In this document: positions 1 to 11,400 of the stretch, in pieces
Layout: every line of letters starts with the position of its first letter
How positions within the stretch are numbered: the first letter of the stretch is position 1
Assembly: GCF_024323335.1 (NCBI RefSeq)
Contig: NC_066579.1
Coordinates: 356,702,900 to 356,766,899 of the forward strand
Direction: 5' to 3'
From: Lathyrus oleraceus
Lineage: Eukaryota > Streptophyta > Magnoliopsida > Fabales > Fabaceae
DNA length: 64,000 nt
Made by a program: the position numbers and the translations under genes
Notes under the pieces: model-generated
What the model was told of the DNA's origin: nothing
Database searches by the model: none
Seen by the model: only the letters and a program-made list of their open reading frames with translations

Positions 1-447
1 GGAAATCTTTTAGCCGAACTACGGCGTTCTGATCCTTACCTTTGATGGAAGGTACGTAGGCAGCGGGTTCATCCGTTCGAACACAAAAATAAATAAAACC
101 CAATAATCCAATAAAAAATGTATATTCTTTTCTCATCATCCCAATCATGTTTGCACAATATTTTTGTCATAACAAATAACAATTTAGTATAACAAGTGTG
201 AAAAGGGCTCCCTAGGAGTACCTAGGACGTAGTGGGTGCCTAACACCTTCCCATTGCGTAATTTACCCCTTACCCAGAATCTCTGATCTTTTTATTAGTT
301 TTCTACGTGTAAAACTTCTTAGGCTTTTGTTCGCTTTTTAGCCAGTCCTTTGGATAAATAAAAGTGCGGTGGCGACTCGAAATTTCAACGTATCTCTTAG
401 CTTATGATTTAATCGATAGATCATATAGCGACGAATACACCGCTACA
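1..447 (+). repeat. 3' end of an Ogre-type LTR (5' LTR of a broken element)
   Basis: This is the last part of an Ogre-family LTR, cut by the window edge. It shares the U5 modules of the other Ogre LTRs here: the block reading GGGCTCCCTAGGAGTACC near 207, an AATAAA signal at 357-362, TGGCGACTC at 370-378 and the terminal CGCTACA ending at 447. A primer-binding site follows directly, so it was a 5' LTR. It is clearly diverged from the LTRs of the main Ogre and belongs to another subfamily or an older copy. Confidence 0.85.
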
Positions 448-453
448 GAAAAG

Positions 454-471
454 TGGCGACTCTGCTGGGGA
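454..471 (+). promoter_or_regulatory. Ogre primer-binding site (tRNA-Arg type)
   Basis: TGGCGACTCTGCTGGGGA lies 6 bases after the LTR end. It is identical to the PBS of the main Ogre at 13311-13328. Ogre elements are known to prime minus-strand synthesis with tRNA-Arg. Almost no internal region survives behind it, so the site is a relic. Confidence 0.85.
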
Positions 472-479
472 GAAGTCAC

Positions 480-3113
480 ACACGTCAATTAATGAGTCTG
501 ATCCAATGGCTGCACAATTTTCAATTATCTCTATTTTCTTTTATTTTCAGTAAATTCCTTTTATTTTCAAAAATTCATAGAAAATTTATTTGAAGTCACA
601 AAAATATGAAACCAATTCCAAAAAATTTCTTGAAAAATCTAGTTTCATATTTTGATTTTTAATTATTTTTGTGACTTCATTTAATATTTTTTGTGAATTA
701 TTTGGTTTTTAATAGTTTTAATTCATTTTAAAATACTTTCTGATATTTGAAAAATCCAAAAATATTTTCTTAACACCTATGGATCATGATAAGTCAATGA
801 AAAATAGTTTCATCAATTTCTTATTTGATTTGAGATTTATTTGAGATTTTAATTCATATTGTGTTATTTTTTAGTGTTTTTAATTGATTTAAATTACTTT
901 CTGGTTTCAAAAATTGTTGAGAAAATTAGTCAAAGCTTGTTTGACCATGTTGAACGTATGAGAATTTAATTGGACTTGTCGAAGTTGATTTGAATTGAAT
1001 TTGAGGTTTGACCTTATTTGTTTATTTTATATTTGCATTTTATTTTAATTCAAAAAATACCAAAAAAATATTGTTGACTTGTTGACTTGTTATCTTCATT
1101 TCTTTTCTGTTTGGCATTGATTGATGATGATTTGGTTCATATTTGATCAATTGGGCTTGATACTTGTTTTCTTTTTCCCTCCCTTTCATCTTCATCCCAT
1201 TCTTTTCCATTAATGGTCAATGAGTTAATGTCTTATGGTTGGTCTTGACAAATGAGAGGTTTAACCTTCTTTGATCCAAATCAAACTCAACTTGATCCAT
1301 GATCAAGTGAGTTATTTTGTGTCCAAGATAGGTTGCTTCTTGGTCAAGCAAATAACCTAAAGTTCATACAAGGCCCTTCCCCTTTTATTTTGGCATGGCA
1401 AGTTTATGGAGTTTGTCTTACTAGTCATGATCTCTAACTTGTGTTATTTGCCTAGATTTTTATTGACCGGCCTCAAATAGGTGTGACTACTACATTAGTC
1501 CACTTACGATTGCTTAACATAGCGCTACATTGTCTTATGGCAAACTAACATAACTACACTAATTACTAACTTTAATTTGAGCATTTAATTTCTTGCCCTT
1601 TACTTTTAATGCCATTTATTTCTTGCTCATTTATTCATATTGATTTTCACTTTGCTCACTTGAGCACATATTTTATGTTTATGTCATTTTTCTTATGCTC
1701 ATTTGAGCTCATTATTGTATATAAATATATTGTTATCTTGTGTTTGCCTTGTCTTTGTTTTTGTGTGAACCAATTGCAAAAGGAGAAAGGACTTAGAATT
1801 AGGACTTACCTATGCTTAAAGGAGTCCAAGAGAAACTAGGCCTCATGCCTTTAGAATGCTAAACTTGTTGAAGAGCAACTAGGCCTCATGCCATTAGAAT
1901 GCTAAATTTCAAAGTTGACTTCAAAGGACTCTCTCATCCAAACTTACTCTTTGTCCATTCCTATTATTTGTGTTGTGAACTTTTTGATGTTTGCTCTTGT
2001 GTGATAGGGATCCTACCTTGAGATTATGAAAAAAGGACCACTATCATGAGTAGCCAAGTTGAGAGAGACAAGCCAAATGGAGATCCTAGGAGCTTGAATC
2101 CAAATTGTTTGATTGCTTGAGTATTTGCTAAGTCCAAAGGAAAGAAGCATCTTGAATCATCTTTATGATTTCAAGAAAAGGAACTCCAAGGGTTTATCTT
2201 TCCTCTCTTATCTTTGTTTACTTTAGGACTAGCCCTTCTCTTCTTCTCTCCACTCTAACCAAGCCAAAAATATTTTTTCTTCAAACTTTGACATTGTTTC
2301 AAAACTAGAAACCTAGGCCTTAAGCCTTTGACTTTTCAAAACCATTTTTCATAAATACTCATTGTGAATGAATCTTAATCCAACTTTGACCTCACTTTGT
2401 AAATAAACCTAACTTGTAAATATAACTCACTTCAAGTTGTTTTTGTGGTTCCAATGGCCAACTTTATTAAAACTTTTCATAAACATTAGTTCTAGGTTTG
2501 AGTTATCATAGTGGTTGATGTAAATCTCACCTCATCCTTAGTGATTGGATTATAAGTCTTCCATACTTATTATAGGGTTAACCCCTCACTAGTATGTTGA
2601 AGCCTTCCTCACATGGTGGATTGTTGGTTTAGGTTGAGTTTTCTCCCTTTGATAACAAAAGACCTTAAGGCTTTTGATCAAATCAATTCACCAATCTTTG
2701 AGATTTTTACCCCGAACTACGAGGTTTTGATCCTCCTTTGTGATGGTACGTATGCAATGGGTTCATCCATTCAAACAACAAAATTTGTAAATATAATCTA
2801 TTCTCTTCTCATCCCCCCAATCTTTTGTATAAATCTTTTCACAAATACCAACCTACAACACATATTTGCAAAAAGGGTTCCCTTAGAGTACTAAGGATGT
2901 TTTGGGTGCGTAAAACCTTCCCATTTCATAACCAACCCCCTTAACCAGATCTCTGACATTTTTATTAGTTTTTGATTTGAAAAACTTCTTACCTTGGCTT
3001 TTGTTCGCTTTTTAGCCTTTCCTTTGGACAAATAAAAGTGCGGTGGTGACTCGAATTGTATGTTTACTTTTGGTTTAGTCAATAAACCTAAAGGTAACGA
3101 AAACCCTGCTACA
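480..3113 (+). repeat. 5'-truncated Ogre-type LTR
   Basis: Ogre LTR modules appear in LTR order: a CAATTAATGAG block near 487, the CCGGCCTCAAATAG and CGATTGCTTAACATAGCG blocks near 1470-1530, a GAACTACGAGGTTTTGATCC block near 2714, the U5 block near 2875, AATAAA at 3031-3036 and a terminal CTGCTACA at 3113. The U3 half with the TGTAAGACC start is missing. The copy begins only a few bases after the preceding PBS, so nearly the whole internal region and the front of the next LTR were lost together, probably by illegitimate recombination. Reading frames within it are short and I regard none as genes. Confidence 0.75.
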
Positions 3114-6100
3114 AAACCCCAAAAGTAAGAAGTTTTCAAATCAAAACTAATAAAATGTCAGAGATTAAAGGTAAGGGGGTTGGTTTCACAGAGGGAAGGT
3201 GTTAGCACCCAAAGTGTCAAAGGTACTCCTAGGGAGCCCTTTTTGTGTGCACATTTGTTTGGTACAAAAATGATGTTTACAAACAAATAGAATGGGGGGA
3301 TGAGAAAAGAATTCAAATAATTATATTTTTGTGTTTCACAAGACCTTTGGACTTGTGCCTACGTACCAACATAAAAATGAGGGATCAAAACCTCGTAGTT
3401 CGTGATACAAATTTCAAAGTGGATGCATTGCTTTTAATAAAATTAAGTTTAAAGACACAAAAGGCCTGAAAATGGTTTGAATGAGTTAATTCTTTTGTGT
3501 TTTTCTGAAAGTTTAAGTCAAGTATAGTTAAGTTTATTTACAAATTTGATTTAAGAAAAGAAGTTTGAAAATGCAATGGCATAAGGCCAAAGTTTCTATC
3601 TTTTTGCAAAGTGGTCAAAGTTTAGAATAAAATAAGTTCAATCAAAGAAGATTTTGAAAAGGGAGGGAAAGATTTTGAAATTAAAGAAATGGGGAGAAGA
3701 TGAAGAGACTAATCCTATGCACAAAATTAAAAGTTGAGAGTTGAAAAGATCTGACCAATGGGTAGCAATCTAATAGACAAGAATATCAATAGAAACCTAG
3801 AATTCCCTTAGACACTTAGAATCAAGCAACACACAAATGCACAATTATATTATCTTGAAGAGCAAGGCATCAAATAAAGATAGCCAAATCCAAGCTTTAG
3901 CCACTCCATGATATTCTTCAGATTAGCCCATGCAACAGATCAATTCCACAACTCACAGGTTCAAAATAATAGCTTCACAATGATCATGTTGCAGATGAAC
4001 TCAAAAGAATCTTGAATGATGTATCAGATGAAATTCCAAATTGCAAGCACTTGATTTCACAAAAAGTTGGCATTGGCCAAGTCCTTTAGCATAGGAATGT
4101 TGCCTAAGTTATAAGTCTATTTCTCCAAGATCAAGCCAACAGTCCACACAAAAGTTTTTTAGGGTGTTTGTTGTTATTATGTACATTAATGGTCAAAGAC
4201 CACACAAACAAGCAAAGTATACACAAACAAGATATATCACACAATATGGTCCAAGTGGACAAAGTGAAAATTGCTTTAACATAAACAATTAGAATGGTAT
4301 GAATAATGGCAAACGAATAAGGACTAAAATTAAATGACATTAAAGTAAATGGCTTGAAATTAAAAGTTAGTTGTTAATGAGTAAGAAGTTAGTATTGTTT
4401 TGCTTTTTCTTTTCATTCTTAAGTCATTCTTTGGAGAACACTCAACCCACTTACCACAAGCATGGATCCTTGAGCCAAGACATCTTCCAAATGAAGGAAA
4501 AAAGGCCAAGTTTCCACACAATTCCATGAAAGAGGGGAGACTTACAATCTCACTAACTAGAATGTTATGCCTTTTGTGTCATAAATTTAGTGCTATGTTA
4601 AGAAATCGTAATTGGACTTATGTAGTAGTCACAACTATTTGAGACCGGGCAATAGAATTTTCGTGTTAATACGTGTTAGAGACATAGTATAATGGACTAT
4701 GCTCATGAAACATACCACACACAAAAAGAATATGCAAAAGAGGTGGCCTAATCTTATCCATACTTATGTTGATTTTTCAATCAACTAGCCTTAGGACTTT
4801 GAGATATCATAGGCCAAATGAAATGGGTGCATATAGAAGGGGAATGAGATGAAGAGGGAGGGAAATGAATCAAAACTCAAATTGGTCAAAGGAGGACTTT
4901 TACGAAATTAATATCATCCATTCATTTTGGGAAATGGAATGTACATTCCATCAATCCCCTAAATCCAATGATATTAACTTGACAAAGTCAAATCAACCTT
5001 GACCAAGGCCCAACAACAAGAGTCAAACTCAAACAAGTCATCACAATTGGTCAACACAATTAATTGGCATTTTTTCAAATTAAAATTACTAAAATAAGGC
5101 ATTTAAATTAAATATGGTTTGTCAAATTCCTAAAACCTCATCAAAACACCAAAGAAATGGCCATGAGATTTATCATAGGTCAAACACGTCAAAGGACCTT
5201 GGGGAAAAATTTTCAGAATTTTTAAAGACTTAAAAGTATTTTTAAACAATTAAAAATAATCACAAAATCAATTAAATCATGAAAAATATTAATAATGATC
5301 CAAAAAATAATTTTAATTCAGAATATGAAAGAGGAAATTATTTGAATTGTTTTGGTGAAACTCTCATATTTTTTGGATCATTATTAAAATTAATATGAAT
5401 TAATGAAAATAAAAGGAATAAAACAAAAATCTGAAAATCTGAAAAAACATGAGCCATTTGATCTCCCTCATTAATTGAGGTGGAAGATCAAGTGGCCTAA
5501 AACGCGCGTTTCACCAAACACACGAGTCAGCGCGTTGCAGGGATGGTAATCACAATGGACGCGTGAGATTAAAACATTTGGAAATGATCATGTGGCTTAG
5601 AACATGTCCAACACACCACCGGCGTTGGACCTCGGGTCACCTTCTCAAGCAAATCGGACTGGTTCAGTCATCACCATCACATAAATGAAAAAGGAGGACA
5701 TGATCTAAAAGAAAAAATGGCGTAGAGCACGAATCTGACCTCAATTTCAACTAACTCCACATATATAGAAAGATATGAGGAGTTGAATTTTGAGGTGTGT
5801 CAACTGAGTTGCTTCGATTTGACTTTTAAGCAACTCAATCTTCTTGCCTACATTGGTAGGCTTTCAGACAACCAAAGATCCAAGAGAATTGAGTAGAATT
5901 GAGTGAGAATCGAAGAGATAAAGTTTTCTGAAAATTACCTTCAATGCTATGCAGTTCTTGATGTGGCTTGCTCCAAACACGATCTGATCACACTTAAGAA
6001 GCTAGCAGAAAGTGATTAGAGAGGTTGCAAGGCTTTGGATCCTGGAGTTCTTGAATCTCCAACAGTTGAGATTCAAACTCAAATTTCAAATTGAAATTTC

Positions 6101-7701
6101 TCAGGTTTTTCTTTAGAATAAAAGGGTTTCAATGGGGGGCAAAGCTGGTGCGCAAGATGGTGTTCAAATGAGCATAGAGGTCATGTATTTATAGCATGAA
6201 TGAATGATATTTGCACACTTCAAAAATCTGCCCAAAATTAGCAATGTTGATGGCACGAGTGCATGGGCATGTACATGCCCGTGATGCAATGCAAAAAGGG
6301 TCCAAAATGATTCCAAATGAAGTCTTAATGAAGCTTGAATGGCAAGGCATTGTGAATTGAAGTTTATGCAATTTATTCTTTCAATGATGCAGCCCTGTTA
6401 AAGCCATGCGCATACCTAGCAAACCTCATCCAAAATGCATGAACTTGGGTTCTTTGGAAAGCTTGGATCAAGGGGAACAAGTTGAATGTTCAACACTTTT
6501 TCATTTAGAGCTTGGAACATGGGGAATTTTGTGGTGGAAGTTTGGAAATTTCAACATGTTGAAAAATTTTCTAATGTCAAGCCATATACCTCAATATTCC
6601 ATCTTACTTAACTTTTTATGTGAGCTTCAAATGAGAAATGTGTCTTCACCAAAGTTGTAGATCTTTAAAAGAACTTCAAAATGGTCACCAATTTCATGTC
6701 ATTTGGATTTGGAATGATAGAGTTATGCATTTTTGAAGTTTGGAAAAATCACTTGTTCAATGGTATAGGTCAAAAACGACCTATAATGTAACCTCATATC
6801 ACATGCTTATAAAAGTTGAATTAGCTCTCACTCCAAACATAAAACTTGAATTAGACATCTTGAATTTGATTTTTCAACTTGGAAATATTTCATCTCATAA
6901 AAATTGAGCAAGTTATGGCCTTGGGAAGTTAACTTTCAAATTAGGGTTTAGACAAAATGACCTATAATGTTTCAACATAGAAAATGATTTTTCCAAGAAA
7001 AACTAGATATAGGTCTCAACATGAAAGTTGTTTGTAATGTCATTTAGAGTAACTTTTCTCTTGGAATCATTTTCATATGGTGAAAATTGTAGGAGATAGG
7101 GAGACCCAGTTTTGATTAGATGAATTCATCTGGCCAACCACCATCAACCAACTTGCTAACCTTCAATTTGTTGGACTTTCTTGGCTCATGGTAGATCATA
7201 TATGCATAAGAGGATGAATTTTGAAGTGTCCCTTGATAAATTTGATCAATTGGTGAGATAGCTTGTTGGAGAAGTTACTCAAGATACCCAATCAAACTAG
7301 GGTTTCTAAGGCAAATCACTTCCAAACTCTTGAAGAAAACTTGATCAATATATCATGTAGGAATAAATGGAACTAATATATGATGCTCATAAACATTCTT
7401 GGATCAATGCATGGTTGTTCTCTTTGTCATGAGGGTATCAAACCCTGGATATGAACTTGATAGATCAATGAAGATCATGCCCTGCCTACAAAAGAGTTAG
7501 GCAAATGCAAAGACATATTTTTGGTATTTTTGTTAGTAAATGATGATATACAAATATGATACAATCACATAGTGCTTTGTGATCTCTCCCAAAACAAACC
7601 CAATGCAAGAGGGGTAAGAAGGATGCCAAGGTATGATCCCAATGCTAATGCATATGATGAAATTGCATGAGGGATCTTAGGGTCAAAACTGGGGTCTTAC
7701 A
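3114..7701 (-). repeat. Inverted Ogre LTR, truncated at its 3' end
   Basis: Read on the minus strand, the copy starts at 7701 with TGTAAGACCCCAG and runs through the U3, R and U5 modules of the main Ogre LTR. These include a TATAAATA box (6185-6192 on the plus strand), the CCTAC-N4-GTAGG dyad (5847-5860) and the long palindrome with its core at 4934-4951. It stops within U5 at 3114, about 130 bp short of the LTR end, and abuts the forward LTR. At 7701 it interrupts the 3' coding end of Ogre A, so it inserted there. No target duplication can be tested because the other end is lost. Low-quality reading frames inside are not supported as genes. Confidence 0.8.
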
Positions 7702-8588
7702 AGGCGGTGTTTTGATTCTTACAACTATGGATGGTGAAGAGTTCATGCATCCTGTTAATGTCAATCCAGTCAAGAAATACTTCGCCTAAAATGAAAAGAA
7801 CAACTCGCTAAGTTGAAAACCCGAAAGGGCGCCTTAGACAAAAATGAGCGTCTCAGTGGATTGAAAACCTGAAAGGGCGATCCAGGAAAAAGTTAGAGAC
7901 ATAAAACAGAAAATTCATCTCGATAGATTGAGTACCCCACCTTAGGGAAATCTAGGCAAAATTAGGGATTATGGCGAGTAACTGCATCCGGCTGGTCCTG
8001 ATCTTGGAAGCGGATATGAGCAGTCATTTGGCTCTGATTCATCATTCTCAACTGAAGATAAGCAAAATGGATTTTGAAGTTGGTAGGAAGAGTAGTGATC
8101 ATTGTATTCAATGTAGTCCTTGTCCATGTAAATTACCATTTTGAAACTTTGTAAAGATCCATGGAGTCTCGCCATTTGCGGACTACCATTCTGTTAAATA
8201 AAGTTGAGCTTTTATCTAATTGTTTATTATTATTACTTGTTTATGTTTTAAAATTGAATTTTTATGATGATAATTTCGAAATAAATAAATGAACAGTCAT
8301 TTTTCTTAAAATAATAAGGCATTTACTCTAAGAATAATCGATTTCAAAAAGGAATGTCAACAACAATCTAAGCACGGTAAAGTCTTGATGTGTGAAGCAT
8401 TGTTGTTTTCCCCCAAGCAGTTGGTCGGTGTTTTACCTCCTCAGCAGTTCATCATTCATCCCCAACATGGTTGATAAGTTCCTCCCTAAGCAATTTATCA
8501 TCCCCAACTGAGATGATGATTTGTTCCCTTTATAATCCATCTTTCCCCAACTGAGGTGTTCATGCTTTTGCATTTCCCAATTTTCGGC
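7702..8588 (+). mobile_element. Ogre A, 3' internal region (left part)
   Basis: This stretch matches the region from the integrase tail into the 3' UTR of the main Ogre (about 31248 onward): integrase C-terminus, stop codon, then a UTR with three stem-loops (7808-7954). It breaks off at 8588, where the main Ogre begins, and the UTR continues at 47749. The five bases TCGGC before the main Ogre and TTGGG after it agree at three of five positions, which would fit a decayed 5-bp target duplication. Everything upstream of the integrase tail was lost at the junction with the inverted LTR. Confidence 0.75.
7703..7789 (+). pseudogene. int: Ogre A integrase C-terminal remnant
   Basis: Twenty-eight codons and a TAA stop remain. 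They encode the extreme C-terminus of an Ogre integrase and end in VKKYFA, as does the full integrase at 30202-31332. The rest of the gene was removed at the junction with the inverted LTR at 7701/7702. The fragment cannot be functional, but it fixes the orientation and register of the older Ogre A and shows that the following UTR belongs to a gag-pol transcript. Confidence 0.8.
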
Positions 8589-10105
8589 AGTAAGACCCCA
8601 ATTTTTACCCTAAGATCCCTCATGCATTTCCATCATAAGCATAAGCATTGGGATCATGACTTGGCATCCTCTTTACCCCCTCTTTCATTGGGTTTGTTTT
8701 GGGAGAGATCACCAAGCACTTTGTGATTATATCATACTTGTATATTATCATTTTACTAACTAAAATACCAAAAAAACATGTCTTTGCATTTTCCTAACTC
8801 TTTTGTAGGTAGGGCATGATCTCATTGATTCATTAATCACATCTAGGGTTTTGAGACCCTCATGAACAAAGAGCACAACCAAGAATTGATTCAATAATGG
8901 TTATGATCATCATATATGAGTCCCATTGATTACTAAATGTTATATTGATCAAGTTTTCTTCAAGAGTTTGAGGGTGATTTGCCTTGGAAACCCTAGTTTG
9001 ACTAAGTATCTTGAGTAACTTCTCCAACAAGCTATCTCACCAATTGATCAAATTTCTCAAGGGACACTTCAAATTTCATCATATTATGCATATATGATCT
9101 ACCATGATCCAATAAAGTCAAGATATTTGGAAATTAGCAAGTTGGTTGATGGTGGTTGGCCAGATGAATTCATCTAATCAAAACTGGGTCTCCCTAGACC
9201 CTATCTCCTACAATTTTCACCATATTAAAATTATTCCAAGAGAAAACTTACTCTAAATGACATTATAACCAACTTTCATGTTGAGACCTAGAGCTATTTT
9301 TGCTTGGAAAATCATTTTCAATGTTGAAACATTATAGGTCATTTTGTCTAAACCCTAATTTGAAAGTCAACTTACCAAGGCCATAACTTGCTCAATTTTT
9401 ATGAGATAAAAGATTTCCAAGTTGCACAATCAAATTCAATGTGTCTACTTCAACTTTTATATTTGGAGTGGGAGCTAATTCAACTTTTTGAGCATGTGAT
9501 ATGAGGCTACATTATAGGTCACTTTTGACCTATACCATTGATCAAGTGATTTTTCCAAACTTCAAAAATGCATAACTCTATCATTTAAAATCCAAATGAA
9601 ATGAAATTAGTGACCATTTTTAAGGTCTTTGAGAGAGATACAACTTTGATGAAGACACGTTTCTAATTTGAATCTCATATAAAAAGTTAAGTAAGGTGGA
9701 ATATTGAGACATATGGCTTGACACTTAAAAAAAATTTGATATGTCAAACATTTCCAAACTTCCACCTCCAATTTCTCCAAGTTCCAAGCTCTAAATGAAA
9801 AAGTGTTAAACACCCAAGTTTTTCCTCTTGATCTCACCTTTCCAAAGAGCTCAACTTCATTCATTTTAGATGAGAAATGCATAGGTTGCGCATGGCTTAA
9901 ACAGGTTGATATCATTTGGCCTTGATCAATCTTCAAGCATCAATGTGCATGTGCCTTGCAATCCAAGCCTACTTAAACACATCTAATCTTCAATTATGGA
10001 CTTCAAGTCATCATTTCATGGTCTTATGCGCGCCCATGCAGCATTACATCACATTTCCCAAATTTGGAAAGTGGAAGTGAGTGTGCAAATATCACTTGAT
10101 TTAGC

Positions 10106-10113
10106 TATAAATA
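10106..10113 (+). promoter_or_regulatory. TATA box of the Ogre C 5' LTR
   Basis: TATAAATA is present at the same place in all four LTR copies that cover it: here, 35946-35953 in the 3' LTR, 52133-52140 in the Ogre A LTR, and 6185-6192 (reverse) in the inverted LTR. A TATA box followed by a long transcribed leader is the usual LTR promoter layout. The start near 10135 is inferred from the usual spacing of about 30 bp. Confidence 0.65.
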
Positions 10114-11330
10114 GAGCTCCAATTGCTCAGAAATAGACACACCATTGCACCAGCTTTGATCCCCCATTGCTAACCCTCATTTCTCAAAGGACAAACCTGA
10201 TAAATTCGTTTGAATTTGAGCTTGAATCTCCACTGTTTTGGAATTCAATTCTCCTGGAATCCATTACTTCTAAACCTTTCCATTATTCTCCTGCAAGCAA
10301 GTAGAGTGAGTCCAAGCACAAGCAAGCTCAAGATCCATCGAATCCAAACCTGCATTGAAGGTAATTTGCAGAAATTTTAAACTCTTCGATTCTCTTAAAT
10401 TCTTGATCAATTCTATTGATTCTTTGGTTGTCTGAAGTCCTACCAATGTAGGCAAGAAGATTGAGTTGCTTTGAGGTTAAATCGAAGCAACTCATTTAAT
10501 GTACCTCAAATTTCAATTCCACATATCTCTCAATATATTTGGAATTGGAGTGATTGGAGGTCAGATTCGAGCTCAGTGCCATTTTCTCTTCAAGATCATG
10601 TCCTTGTTTCTTTTTTTGGTGATGGTTCATGTTGACCAGTCCGGTGAGGCTCACCGGAGAAGATGATCGGAGCTCTGGCTCCGGTGGTGACTTGGCAAGG
10701 TTGTGAACCATATGATCCATGTATCATGTTCTAATCCTGAGTGTTGCTTTTAATTACCATTTATGCCACGCGGTTGGCTCGGGTCTTTGTGGAATGCGCG
10801 TTTTAGATCATCAGATCTGTCACCTCAATTAATGAGGGAGATCTGATGGTCCACGTAATTTAGAATTTCTGAATTTTTATTTTGTTTGCATTTTCTTCAA
10901 TAATTCATATTAAATTCAATATTGATCCAAAAAAATATGGGACTTTCACCAAAAAAATTCAAATATTTTTCTCTTTCATATTCTGAATTAAAATCATTTT
11001 ATGGATCATTATTAGTATTTTTCATGAATTAATTGATTTTGCATTTATTTTTAATTGCTTAAAAATATTTTTAAATGTCCAAAAATTATGAAACTTTTTC
11101 TCCAAGGTCCTTTGACCTTGTTTGACCTATGATAAATCTCATGGCCATTTCTTTGGTGTTTTGATGAAATTTTAGGATTTGGACAAAACATATTTGATTA
11201 AATATACTATTTTATTTTATTTTTTTATTGAATAAATTCCATTTAAATTGTGTTGACCATTTGTAATGACTTAATTGAGTTTGTTTGTTTATTGTTGGGC
11301 CTTGGTCAAGGTTGATTTGACTTTGTCAAG

Positions 11331-11400
11331 TTAATATCATTGGATTTAGGGGATTGATGGAATGTACATTCCATCTCCCAAAATGAATGAATGATATTAA
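11331..11400 (+). repeat. Long imperfect palindrome in the Ogre LTR
   Basis: A perfect 20-bp palindrome (11356-11375, GATGGAATGT and its complement) is nested inside outer arms TTAATATCATT (11331-11341) and AATGATATTAA (11390-11400). The structure recurs in the 3' LTR, in the inverted LTR and in the diverged Ogre A LTR (53336-53403), where both arms have changed together. It lies downstream of the TATA box, so it would be transcribed. Its function is unknown. Confidence 0.8.
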
